From Gammaproteobacteria bacterium (GTDB lineage Bacteria > Pseudomonadota > Gammaproteobacteria > Steroidobacterales > Woeseiaceae), in contig JAHZJK010000003.1 in NCBI GenBank assembly GCA_022600955.1, forward strand, positions 62,001-126,000: a DNA stretch of 64,000 bases, given 5' to 3'. This document shows positions 17,109 through 25,147 of the stretch, in pieces. Under the pieces are notes generated by a model that was given only the letters and a program-made list of their open reading frames with translations, searched no databases and was not told the DNA's origin. Position 1 is the stretch's first letter; each line of letters begins with the position of its first letter. A program made the translations under genes and the position numbers.

Positions 17109-17138
17109 AAAAAGCCCCGCGAAGCGGGGCTTTTTTTT
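17109..17138. terminator. Rho-independent terminator, bidirectional
   Basis: A ten-base stem AAAGCCCCGC / GCGGGGCTTT with a GAA loop, followed by eight T on the plus strand and preceded by five A. It therefore serves both the peroxidase gene (plus) and bfd (minus), which converge here. Confidence 0.9.
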
Positions 17139-17156
17139 GATCAAATTGGAGGCAGG

Positions 17157-17366
17157 TCAGGCTGTAGCGGGGTAATAGCGTACCGGCTCGACGTTGGCCG
17201 TGGCGTGGCGGCTTTCGCGCAGGATTTCAGATGCCATCTCCTTGCAGGAGCCACATCCGGAAGCTACACCCAACTCGCGCTGCAGGTCCCAGAGGTCCTT
17301 AACGCCAGATGCCGCCGCCTTGCGAATCTGTTTGTCAGTGATAGCGTTGCAAATACAGACGTACAT
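17157..17366 (-). CDS. bfd: Bacterioferritin-associated ferredoxin
   Basis: 69 residues from the ATG at 17366 (MYVCICNAITDKQIRKAA...). The four [2Fe-2S] cysteines of the BFD fold are visible as C-x-C at the N-terminus and GCGSC in the middle (SGCGSCKEMASEIL). Bfd passes electrons to bacterioferritin to release stored iron. The gene converges on the peroxidase gene and has a Fur-like box about 45 bp upstream, which agrees with induction under iron limitation. Confidence 0.92.
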   Translation of the reverse strand: MYVCICNAITDKQIRKAAASGVKDLWDLQRELGVASGCGSCKEMASEILRESRHATANVEPVRYYPATA

Positions 17367-17409
17367 AAGTTTCAATGCCGTTTAGTGCCTGTGATGATTC
17401 AAACGCAAA

Positions 17410-17424
17410 TGCGAATGATTGTCA
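17410..17424. promoter_or_regulatory. Fur-like box upstream of bfd
   Basis: TGCGAATGATTGTCA matches 12 of the 14 fixed positions of the 7-1-7 Fur motif (TGATAAT-N-ATTATCA). It is between bfd (start 17366, minus) and the SDR gene (start 17500, plus). Fur repression of bfd is inferred; the SDR could also be affected. Confidence 0.65.
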
Positions 17425-17499
17425 ATACGATTACGTATAAACCGAGACAAGTGTCACAAGCCCCGCCAATAGTGGCTCTCACACAAGGACAGAATTGGA

Positions 17500-18279
17500 A
17501 TGAAAGACTTATTTGACATAAGCGGCAAGGTTGCGCTCGTGACCGGCGGCTCCCGCGGTATCGGTGAAATGATTGCAGAGGGCTTCGTCGCCAATGGCGT
17601 GAAGACGTATATCTCGTCTCGCAAGGCAGAGGCTTGTGATGCTACCGCTGAACGTCTTTCGGAACTCGGCGACTGCATCTCTATCCCAGCGGATCTTTCA
17701 ACGTCTGAGGGCATCTCCGAGCTCGTCAGTACCATCAAGAGTCGCGAAACACAGCTCGACGTACTCGTCAACAATGCAGGTGCAACCTGGGGTGCGCCGA
17801 TTGAAGAGTTCCCGGAATCGGGCTGGGACAAGATCATGGATATCAACGTCAAGGGCGTATTTTTCCTGACCCAGGCATTGCTGCCGTTACTTGAGAAGTC
17901 GGCCTCCCAGGCCGATCCGGCGCGTGTGATCAATATCGGCTCTATCGATGGACTTAACGTCAATCAACTGCCGACGTTTTCATACGGTTCCAGCAAGGCC
18001 GCAGTGCATCATTTGACACGCATGCTGGCGTCTCATCTCGCCGGTCGCTTTATCACGGCAAACGCTATCGCTCCGGGACCATTTCCGAGCAAGATGATGG
18101 CGCATACGCTCGACACTATGGGTGATCAGATTCGCGCCAGCGTGCCGCTCAAGAGAGTAGGAGAGGCTACTGACATGGCCGGTGCTGCAATTTTCCTCGC
18201 CTCGAAAGCAGGCAGTTATGTCGATGGGGTTGTCCTGCCAGTAGACGGCGGTATCGTCGCCGCAGCCAGTACACTCTAG
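17500..18279 (+). CDS. Short-chain dehydrogenase/reductase (RhlG/FabG-like)
   Basis: 259 residues, classical SDR. It shows the NAD(P)-binding TGGSRGIG near residue 15, VNNAG near residue 90, the catalytic Ser in INIGSIDG and the Tyr/Lys pair in SYGSSKAA (about residues 160-167), and the C-terminal PVDGG near residue 250. Arg in GSRG and SSRKA suggests NADPH. Substrate is unknown; the sequence resembles RhlG-type 3-oxoacyl reductases. It stands alone between bfd (divergent) and the TonB receptor gene (convergent), with a terminator directly downstream. Confidence 0.85.
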   Translation: MKDLFDISGKVALVTGGSRGIGEMIAEGFVANGVKTYISSRKAEACDATAERLSELGDCISIPADLSTSEGISELVSTIKSRETQLDVLVNNAGATWGAPIEEFPESGWDKIMDINVKGVFFLTQALLPLLEKSASQADPARVINIGSIDGLNVNQLPTFSYGSSKAAVHHLTRMLASHLAGRFITANAIAPGPFPSKMMAHTLDTMGDQIRASVPLKRVGEATDMAGAAIFLASKAGSYVDGVVLPVDGGIVAAASTL

Positions 18280-18281
18280 GC

Positions 18282-18309
18282 AAAAAAAGCCCCGCAAGCG
18301 GGGCTTTTT
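18282..18309. terminator. Rho-independent terminator, bidirectional
   Basis: A perfect 12-base stem AAAAAGCCCCGC / GCGGGGCTTTTT with a 2-base loop (AA), between the convergent SDR and TonB-receptor genes. The A-run on one side and T-run on the other make it usable in both directions. It uses the same GCCCCGC-GCGGGGC core as the terminator at 17109. Confidence 0.9.
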
Positions 18310-18327
18310 AAGATGATTTCACGGCGC

Positions 18328-20532
18328 CTAGAGCCGGAACGTTAGCCCTACATAAGCCGATCTCGGTAAACCGGGTCGAACACCGGCCGGGCGGCGTGCC
18401 GCGACGTAGGTTTCGTCGAACAAGTTGTCGACCTTGATATAGGAAGAAAGGCTGTCCGTAAATTGCCAGGTCGCTATCGCATCCCAAACGATGTGTGAGT
18501 CGATCGTTTCCTGCTCAACATACGCGCCCTGGTCGGCGCGTGTGCGCATCTTGCCAATGTAACTTGCCGCAAGGCTAAGGCGAACCCGTTCGCCTTCAAT
18601 ACCAGCAGTTGCGCGCAACTGGTGCTCTGGAATATATGGCAACTCGTCACCGACCTGCACATCACCCCAGGGGTCAAAGCCTGAATCGAACGCGTTCTTG
18701 AATTCGGCCTCAGTTGTCCAGGTGTACTGCAGGCCAACCGGTACTGCGAATGAACCGAAACCGAAGCTGTAGTCCGAACTCATTTCCAGACCGCGAACGA
18801 CTACCTCGCCGCCGTCAAACTGGTCGCCAACCTGGCCACCGCCACCCGTTGAGTCCGTCACAGTGCCAACAAGGTTGTCGTAGTCGTTATAGAAAAAGAT
18901 CGACTCAAATCTTAGCGATTCGCCGGCATATCGCATGCCCGCTTCGAAGTTGACGCTCGATTCTTCATCTGCGTTGCTGCCTGGTCCGGGCGGGTTAAAG
19001 CCCTTGTGCACACCTGCAAGCAGTCGCCACTCATCATTCAGGCGATACAGTGCACCGGCGCCAGGAATCACGACCTGGGCCGTATTGGTGCGGACGCGAG
19101 TCGGTTCTGCTGCTCTGCCCGGATCTGAGGTTGCGTAGTCGTAGCGCGTGAGTTCGATATTCTCGAAGCGTACACCAGGCGTAAAAATCCAGTCGCCCGC
19201 GCGTATTTCTGAATCGACAAACAACGATGTAACTTGCGCATCAGAAACACGGTTTGTTTGAGAACCTCCCGCAGCAGCAGTCGTTAGCACAAGTTCTCCA
19301 GAGTCCACTCGATAGCCGTCCTGATGCTGAAAACGGTCTTCCTCGTCTTCATGGAGCCGTACACCTGTGTTCAGCAATACATCGGTTTCCCCGAAGCCAA
19401 GGTCCCACTCGACCTTCGCCTGTACACCCTGCGAGTAGTACTCGCGATTGTTGGCGCGAATCTGGATCGCATCGTCCGGACTCGTAACGCCCGTCAGATA
19501 GCCATACTCGGCCGCGTAAGTTGCAGGATCAACGAGCACGTCATTGATGCCCTCACCACCGACCGATTGCACCTTGTACCAATTGCGCTGAAAGTTGTTG
19601 CGGTACGCTGTTGCTTCAAGACGCCAGAGACTGTCTGTATCGAGCACGTAGGTCGCCTGATACTGTTCGTGTTCGCTCTGGAAGTTATCGTTTGCCGAAG
19701 CGGCATAGCGGCTGTAAGGATTCGCCGCGAAATCAGTATCGGTGAGGCCGACGTAAGTTTCGTTCGAAAGCTGATCGGTGTAACCCAGTTTCACACGAAG
19801 ACTCTGGTAGACAGCACTCCCTGGCGCGCTGTCGAACTGCAACTTGGCGACGTAATCTTTGACGTCGTAACCGGTATCACCACCGACAGGCCCTGCAATT
19901 GTCTTGAAGCCATCGCTTCGCGCCTGCACGGTTTCCAGCATCCAGGCGAAGCGGTCGCCACGGTCACCAATGTTCACGTGTGCATCCAGCGTAGAGTGAT
20001 CACCGACGCGCAAATCGGCGTTTGCGGACATCTCGTCCGGTATCGGCGTAGAAATGAGATTCATGGCTCCACCGGTGGTACGCGGCCCGATTGCGACCGA
20101 AGCCGGGCCTTTCAAGACCTCCACCGCGCTCATGCGGCGTTGCGTTGGAAAGTAATATGCCGATGATGCAGCGTACGGTGCCGGCGCGATCAGGACGCCG
20201 TCCTCAAGAAGGGCGATGCGCGCGCTGCGGTCAAGCCCAGATCCGCGAATGCCAATATTGGGCCGCAGCCCGAATCCTTCTTCTTCCTGGACATAAACGC
20301 CCGGCACGGAGCGCAGTACGCGCAGGATATCCGACTGGGCAAACTCTGCCAGTTCCTCTGAATTAACGATGTGAGCGGATCCCGGAACATCAGCAACATC
20401 TGCCTGGCTGCCAATAATTGTAACCGTATCAATCTCTTCCACGTTGTCCGTGGGTTGTTGTGCGCTCACCATGAGTGGCGAAGCGAGAAGGGCGGCGCTG
20501 ATCCCTGCGCGAATGGTGAAGCGGTGTTTCAT
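18328..20532 (-). CDS. TonB-dependent outer-membrane receptor, FecA-like
   Basis: 734 residues. Signal peptide (1-24, ending VSAQQ), a TonB-box-like DTVTIIG near residue 35, a plug domain (about 50-160, with LRSVPGVYV and GLRPNIGIRGSG), then a beta-barrel ending in the aromatic-terminated AYVGLTFRL that the BAM machinery needs. The plug resembles ferric-dicitrate receptors (FecA). The ligand is an iron chelate by inference, supported by a Fur-like box 48 bp upstream of the start. No fecI/fecR pair or ABC transporter is next to it. Confidence 0.85.
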   Translation of the reverse strand: MKHRFTIRAGISAALLASPLMVSAQQPTDNVEEIDTVTIIGSQADVADVPGSAHIVNSEELAEFAQSDILRVLRSVPGVYVQEEEGFGLRPNIGIRGSGLDRSARIALLEDGVLIAPAPYAASSAYYFPTQRRMSAVEVLKGPASVAIGPRTTGGAMNLISTPIPDEMSANADLRVGDHSTLDAHVNIGDRGDRFAWMLETVQARSDGFKTIAGPVGGDTGYDVKDYVAKLQFDSAPGSAVYQSLRVKLGYTDQLSNETYVGLTDTDFAANPYSRYAASANDNFQSEHEQYQATYVLDTDSLWRLEATAYRNNFQRNWYKVQSVGGEGINDVLVDPATYAAEYGYLTGVTSPDDAIQIRANNREYYSQGVQAKVEWDLGFGETDVLLNTGVRLHEDEEDRFQHQDGYRVDSGELVLTTAAAGGSQTNRVSDAQVTSLFVDSEIRAGDWIFTPGVRFENIELTRYDYATSDPGRAAEPTRVRTNTAQVVIPGAGALYRLNDEWRLLAGVHKGFNPPGPGSNADEESSVNFEAGMRYAGESLRFESIFFYNDYDNLVGTVTDSTGGGGQVGDQFDGGEVVVRGLEMSSDYSFGFGSFAVPVGLQYTWTTEAEFKNAFDSGFDPWGDVQVGDELPYIPEHQLRATAGIEGERVRLSLAASYIGKMRTRADQGAYVEQETIDSHIVWDAIATWQFTDSLSSYIKVDNLFDETYVAARRPAGVRPGLPRSAYVGLTFRL

Positions 20533-20579
20533 TTTAATTCTGCTGTGAGTTGCGAAGTAATTCAGGAGCGTAATCTAAA

Positions 20580-20594
20580 TGAGAATGATTCGCA
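20580..20594. promoter_or_regulatory. Fur-like box upstream of TonB receptor
   Basis: TGAGAATGATTCGCA matches 12 of 14 positions of the 7-1-7 Fur motif. It lies about 48 bp before the receptor start codon, where a repressor would block the promoter. Confidence 0.7.
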
Positions 20595-20612
20595 AATGCG
20601 TTAAGTACGTAT

Positions 20613-20628
20613 AGTGACCCTGTTCACA
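20613..20628. promoter_or_regulatory. Near-perfect CRP-type site upstream of PrsR-like gene
   Basis: AGTGA-CCCTGT-TCACA differs from the CRP core TGTGA-N6-TCACA at one position. It lies between the divergent TonB receptor and the PrsR-like gene (start 20718), about 90 bp from the latter. Confidence 0.5.
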
Positions 20629-20717
20629 TCACAGGGGCAGCTGTGACCCAGCCACTGCAATAACGGCGGGCTTCATGGCATCATCGCTGTCCACATCGTC
20701 GCTTCGTTTGGGGAAAC

Positions 20718-22103
20718 ATGAGCGAGCAAGCCCGAAAATTGTTGATCGTCGAGGATGATCCCGACCTCCTTAACGAATTGAAATTGTGTTTTGAGGACTA
20801 TGACGTCTACACCGCGAGGAATCGCGAGGACGCGATCACCGAACTACGGCGTCATGAACCTGCAGTTGTGTTGCAAAACCTGCGACTGCCGCCGAAGCCG
20901 GAAAGCATGGAAGAGGGTCTGGCTGCACTCGCCGAAACGATGCGGCTTGCACCGCGGACCAAGGTCGTCGTTTTGATCGACAATGTCGACCAGGCGATAG
21001 CCATGGCCGCCGTAGCGCAGGGCGCTTACAACTTTTACAAGAAACCCGTTGAACCCGACACTCTGCGTTTGATCGTGAACAGAGCTTTCGCAATTTCGGA
21101 ACTTGAGGCCGAAAACCACCGCCTGCAAAACAAGGTCAACGAGTCGCCTCTTGCCGGCATCGTCGCTGCCAGTGAAGCCATGCTCGCGGTCTGCAGAATG
21201 ATCGAAAAAGTTGGTCCAACGGATGTCACAACGTTGCTGCTCGGGGAGAGCGGCACAGGCAAGGAATTGCTGTCGCGCGCACTGCACGATTGCAGTCCGC
21301 GCAAGGACAAGAACTTCGTAGCAATCAACTGTGCCGCAATTCCGGAAAACTTGCTGGAGTCTGAACTGTTCGGTCATGAAAAAGGATCGTTTACAGGTGC
21401 ACATAAACAATCGATCGGCAAAGTCGAGGTTGCCGACGGCGGTACACTGTTTCTCGATGAGATTGGCGACATGCCGATTGCGTTACAGGCAAAGCTCCTG
21501 CGATTCCTGCAGGAGCGCGTCATTGAACGAGTTGGTGGGCGACAGGAAATACCGGTGGACGTGCGCGTAGTTTGCGCAACCAACCAGAACCCTGACTCAC
21601 TTATCAAAGAGGGCTTGTTCCGGGAAGACCTGTACTACCGTGTTTCTGAAATTACAATCAACATTCCGCCGTTTCGTGATCGGGAGGAGGGACGTCTGAT
21701 TCTCGCCCGAACACTCCTGCAGAAATACAGCAAGAAACAGAAACGAGCAATCAACGGTTTCTCAGAAGATGCCGTCGCGGCAATCGAAGCCTACGCGTGG
21801 CCGGGCAATGTGCGTGAGCTTGAGAACAAGATTAAGGGTGCGGTCATTATGGCCGATGGCAAGCTGGTAACCGCGACCGATCTTGGCCTGACGGCGAGTG
21901 ACGAAGAAGGTGAGTCGTTGAACCTGCGCGAAGTTCGTCAGAGAGCCGAATCAAAAGCGATACGTGTTGCGCTGGCCAAGAGTTATGGGAACATTTCCAA
22001 GGCATCCGAAATGCTTGGTATTACACGTCCGACACTTTATGACTTGCTCGCCAAGTATGGCGTGAGTGCGGATAGCTACTCTAAAAGAGCGGAGCACGAG
22101 TAG
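20718..22103 (+). CDS. PrsR-type sigma54 activator with degenerate receiver domain
   Basis: 461 residues: receiver (about 1-120), AAA+ sigma54-interaction domain (about 145-380; Walker A GESGTGKE, L1 loop variant GSFTGA, Walker B LFLDEIGD), and a Fis-type HTH (about 410-450). The receiver resembles PrsR, the regulator of PEP-CTERM/exosortase and exopolysaccharide genes. However, the phospho-acceptor position holds Asn54 (VVLQNLRLPP, codon 20877-20879, instead of a D-L-G-L-P-P-type Asp), and the conserved Thr/Ser region reads VVVLIDN. The acidic pair (EDD, 12-14) and the Lys before Pro110 remain. Phosphorylation is therefore unlikely. No PrsK kinase or exosortase is in the window. The next gene (acyltransferase) starts 3 bp downstream. 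Confidence 0.85.
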   Translation: MSEQARKLLIVEDDPDLLNELKLCFEDYDVYTARNREDAITELRRHEPAVVLQNLRLPPKPESMEEGLAALAETMRLAPRTKVVVLIDNVDQAIAMAAVAQGAYNFYKKPVEPDTLRLIVNRAFAISELEAENHRLQNKVNESPLAGIVAASEAMLAVCRMIEKVGPTDVTTLLLGESGTGKELLSRALHDCSPRKDKNFVAINCAAIPENLLESELFGHEKGSFTGAHKQSIGKVEVADGGTLFLDEIGDMPIALQAKLLRFLQERVIERVGGRQEIPVDVRVVCATNQNPDSLIKEGLFREDLYYRVSEITINIPPFRDREEGRLILARTLLQKYSKKQKRAINGFSEDAVAAIEAYAWPGNVRELENKIKGAVIMADGKLVTATDLGLTASDEEGESLNLREVRQRAESKAIRVALAKSYGNISKASEMLGITRPTLYDLLAKYGVSADSYSKRAEHE

Positions 22104-22106
22104 CGC

Positions 22107-23102
22107 ATGGGGCAACGGCTCTATATCCTGGACCCGATTCGATTGTTTGCCGCGTTGGCTGTCGTTTTTTATCATTTTACAGCGATGCCGCACCAAACCT
22201 GGCTCTTGTCGGAGTTCACTCAGTTCGGTTATCTGGGTGTGCCGCTGTTTTTTGTTATCAGTGGTTTCGTAATCAGTATGTCAGCCTATCAGCGCAGCGC
22301 ATCGAAGTTCGCTGTTTCACGATTGCTTCGCTTGTATCCGACGTATTGGACAGGAATTATCTACACGTTAATTGTTGTAACTTTCCTGACCGATGAACGC
22401 TTTGGAGTTCGGCAAATATTGACCAACGTAACCATGCTGAATGTTTACTTCGGCGAGAAAAACATCGACGGCGTGTTCTGGACTCTGCTGCAAGAACTGA
22501 AATTTTACTGCTGTGTTTTTGGTCTGATAGTTCTTGGTCTTTTCGCAAAATTCCGCTACTGGTTGTCAGCGTGGCTTGCAACTACATACGCTTACGCGAT
22601 CTTTCAGCAACCGATGTTCATGGGCTGGTTTATCAGTCCCGACTACTCCGCCTATTTTATTGCCGGAGTTGCGCTGTACCTGATCCACAGCCGTATTGAT
22701 GTGCGATTCGGCAATCTCGTTTTCTTTTTGGTGTCGCCACTCGCAATCGAGAGGGCGTACTCTATTGCACCGGAGTTCATTACTGCGGCATCGGCGCGAG
22801 ATCAAATCGCCGCCGCAATAATTGTCGCAGTCATGATGGCCTTCTTGTACGGAGTGGCGAGAGGGTGGTTCAACGTGGCCAAGAACAGCGCTTACTTTGT
22901 CGCAGGTGGGCTAACCTACCCGCTGTATCTAATTCACAATGCTGCCGGCAAGGCGATCATGCAGAGCCTGGATTGGCCAGAGCCCGTCATGATTAGTATC
23001 GCGTTTTCAGTGACTCTGATCGCCAGCTACCTGATTTATCGCACCGTCGATGTTGGTCTCGTGCCTAAGATACGGAACCTTATCTACTCTCGACTACGGT
23101 AG
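22107..23102 (+). CDS. Acyltransferase 3 family membrane protein (OafA-like)
   Basis: 331 residues with about ten hydrophobic segments. The N-terminal RLYILDPIRLFAALAVVFYHF and FGYLGVPLFFVISGFVI are hallmarks of the family, including the conserved His of the YHF segment and the Arg of the LDPIRLFAA stretch. SRLLRLYPTYW follows in the first cytoplasmic loop. These enzymes O-acetylate or O-succinylate sugars of surface polysaccharides. It follows the PrsR-like regulator at 3 bp, so it is probably co-transcribed; this fits a regulator tied to exopolysaccharide modification. Confidence 0.88.
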   Translation: MGQRLYILDPIRLFAALAVVFYHFTAMPHQTWLLSEFTQFGYLGVPLFFVISGFVISMSAYQRSASKFAVSRLLRLYPTYWTGIIYTLIVVTFLTDERFGVRQILTNVTMLNVYFGEKNIDGVFWTLLQELKFYCCVFGLIVLGLFAKFRYWLSAWLATTYAYAIFQQPMFMGWFISPDYSAYFIAGVALYLIHSRIDVRFGNLVFFLVSPLAIERAYSIAPEFITAASARDQIAAAIIVAVMMAFLYGVARGWFNVAKNSAYFVAGGLTYPLYLIHNAAGKAIMQSLDWPEPVMISIAFSVTLIASYLIYRTVDVGLVPKIRNLIYSRLR

Positions 23103-23135
23103 TAAACGCTGACGCGCGTCTCTTAAATGGCAGCT

Positions 23136-24488
23136 CTAGCGCGTCTTGAACGCGTCTGGATTCAGCTCGTGGCGTGCTAGTAACTTGTAGAAATCGGTGC
23201 GATTGCGCTTCGCAAGCCTGGCGGCCTGGCTGACGTTGCCCGTCGTGATCTGCAGTATCTGTGACAGGTAATTGCGCGTGAACTCGTCTCGTGCATCGGT
23301 AAACGATGCGAGTTTGCCAGCATGCTCACCCAACGACTGCTGTACCAGTTCACCGCTTATGACGGGTGAGCGCGACAATGCGACGTTCTGTCGCACGATG
23401 TTGTAAAGCTGACGAATGTTGCCCGGCCATTCGGCGGTAACAAGCATCTCAACGGCTTCAGGCGCATATACTTTGCGCTCCTGGTCGGATTCCAGTGCAA
23501 TTTGCTGAAGAAAATGCGCGACCAACAGCGGGATATCTTCACGGCGTTCGTCGAGTGTCGGCAGTTTGATATTGACGACGTTAAGCCGATAGTAAAGATC
23601 TTCACGGAAGCGGCCCTGGCCCATGAGCTCCTGCAAGTCCCTGTGCGTCGCAGATACAACGCGCACATCAATTTGTTTCGCCTCGGTGCTGCCGACAGGT
23701 CGCACCTGGCTTTCCTGCAAAACACGCAGCAGTTTGACCTGCAACCGCATTGGCATGTCGCCGATCTCGTCGAGCAGCAATGTGCCACCCTCCGCAGCCT
23801 GGAACAGACCTTCATGGCTGCGAGTTGCACCTGTGAAAGCGCCTTTCTCATGGCCAAACAGTTCCGATTCCAGCAGGTTCTCAGCCATGGCTGAACAGTT
23901 TATCGCCGTAAAAGGTTTGTTGCGGCGGTCACTTGCGTTGTGAATGGCTTGCGCAAGCAGTTCCTTGCCTGTACCACTCTCACCGGTAATCAGAACCCGC
24001 GCATCAGTAGCGGCGACCATTTTTGTCTGCTGCAGGATTTCTTTAACGGCCTGGTTACGCGTGATTATCTGCGACGCCCAGTCTTCTTCGACATCGACAG
24101 TGCCTGATACCTTGAGTGCACGCTCAACCAGCGCCATCAATTCGTCTTTATCGATCGGCTTGGTCAGGAAGCCGAATGCACCATGCTGTGTGGCCGTGAC
24201 GGCGTCGGGAATCGTACCGTGTGCGGTTATGATGACGACGCGTAATCCTGGCGAACGTGTCTGCAATTCCTTAAGGAGCCCGATACCATCCATCTTGTCC
24301 ATGCGCAGGTCGGTGATGACCAGGTCCGGACTGAATCGGTGCAGTACGCCCAATGCGAGGTGCGCCGATTCGACGGCTTCAACTTCGTAGCCCTCGGCAC
24401 GCAGACGAATGCTCAAAAGACGCAATAGTCCCGGGTCGTCATCGACGAGCAGGATCTTGCCTTCGGCTTTAGGTTGTTTTAGCGCCAT
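23136..24488 (-). CDS. glrR: Sigma54-dependent response regulator GlrR/QseF-like
   Basis: 450 residues: a receiver with intact acidic pair (LVDDD) and phospho-acceptor Asp in LVITDLRMDKMDG, an AAA+ domain (GESGTGKE, canonical L1 loop GAFTGA, LLLDEIGD), and a C-terminal Fis-type HTH (GNVSQAARLAKRNRTDFYKLL). In enterobacteria GlrR/QseF activates glmY-type sRNA and envelope genes from sigma54 promoters. It is the third gene of the kinase-lipoprotein-regulator operon. Unlike the PrsR-like paralogue at 20718, its receiver is complete. Confidence 0.88.
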   Translation of the reverse strand: MALKQPKAEGKILLVDDDPGLLRLLSIRLRAEGYEVEAVESAHLALGVLHRFSPDLVITDLRMDKMDGIGLLKELQTRSPGLRVVIITAHGTIPDAVTATQHGAFGFLTKPIDKDELMALVERALKVSGTVDVEEDWASQIITRNQAVKEILQQTKMVAATDARVLITGESGTGKELLAQAIHNASDRRNKPFTAINCSAMAENLLESELFGHEKGAFTGATRSHEGLFQAAEGGTLLLDEIGDMPMRLQVKLLRVLQESQVRPVGSTEAKQIDVRVVSATHRDLQELMGQGRFREDLYYRLNVVNIKLPTLDERREDIPLLVAHFLQQIALESDQERKVYAPEAVEMLVTAEWPGNIRQLYNIVRQNVALSRSPVISGELVQQSLGEHAGKLASFTDARDEFTRNYLSQILQITTGNVSQAARLAKRNRTDFYKLLARHELNPDAFKTR

Positions 24489-24526
24489 ATTATGTCGAGT
24501 GAAATTCTCTAATCCGACAGGTTAGA

Positions 24527-25147
24527 TCATTCTTGTTCGCGAATCGAGCGCTCGATTGAGGTGATCGCCTCAAGTTTTCTCTCGGCATCCTCAAGATCAC
24601 GGCGTAGTTGCCGGTTTTCGGCCTCCACTCTGGCGAGGCGTTGTCCCAGTGCCAGCTCCTGCGTTTGCGCCGCTTGAGACGTGCTCGCGCGCAGCTGCCG
24701 CGCCTCACTGTTGACGACGATCTGGCGCTCGACATTGTTGAGCAGAATCTGTGCCAGCGACAGCTCTGCAGGCGTTAGAAGCAGTTCCTGGGTGACGGCG
24801 TCACGCAACAAGCTCTGCGCTCGCTGCGGATCTGATTCGGCATGTCCAGGGATCGCCAATACCATGCCGAGCCGCAGATTCGTTGACGGTCCCGGGGTGA
24901 GTTGAGCTGCACTGGCTGCGTCAGCGTAGATTTCAGCATGTGCTGCCGGATCGCTCGTCGCCAGCTGGCCGAGTTCCTTGACGTATACGTCGACTTCCGG
25001 TGCCCCGAGAATGGTCGAATCACTGGCCTTGGCGGTCTTTCGACCCTTGAGCCAGTCACTCGTTTGTGCGCAGCCCGCCGCCGTAACGATGACCAGCGCG
25101 GTCATCGCAATGCGACGCAGTCTTGTTATCTTTGTGCGCTTATCCAT
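24527..25147 (-). CDS. QseG-like lipoprotein of the GlrKR system
   Basis: 206 residues. The lipobox VTAAGC ends the signal peptide near residue 26, so the mature protein starts at that Cys. After a low-complexity stretch, the C-terminal third (about 150-206) is a charged, heptad-like coiled coil (RLARVEAENRQLRRDLEDA...). The 5' end overlaps the kinase gene by 8 bp. The position between kinase and regulator is that of QseG/YfhG, an outer-membrane lipoprotein needed for kinase signalling; sequence similarity is only general, so the name rests largely on synteny. Confidence 0.7.
   Translation of the reverse strand: MDKRTKITRLRRIAMTALVIVTAAGCAQTSDWLKGRKTAKASDSTILGAPEVDVYVKELGQLATSDPAAHAEIYADAASAAQLTPGPSTNLRLGMVLAIPGHAESDPQRAQSLLRDAVTQELLLTPAELSLAQILLNNVERQIVVNSEARQLRASTSQAAQTQELALGQRLARVEAENRQLRRDLEDAERKLEAITSIERSIREQE

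Noticed and set aside
16200..17144. Minus-strand frame of 314 codons under the di-haem peroxidase gene
   Set aside because: The plus strand has both CxxCH haem motifs and a signal peptide; the minus frame would run through the terminator and has no recognisable feature.
20718..23102. A PEP-CTERM/exosortase locus
   Set aside because: The regulator resembles PrsR, but no exosortase, PrsK or PEP-CTERM protein was found in the window.
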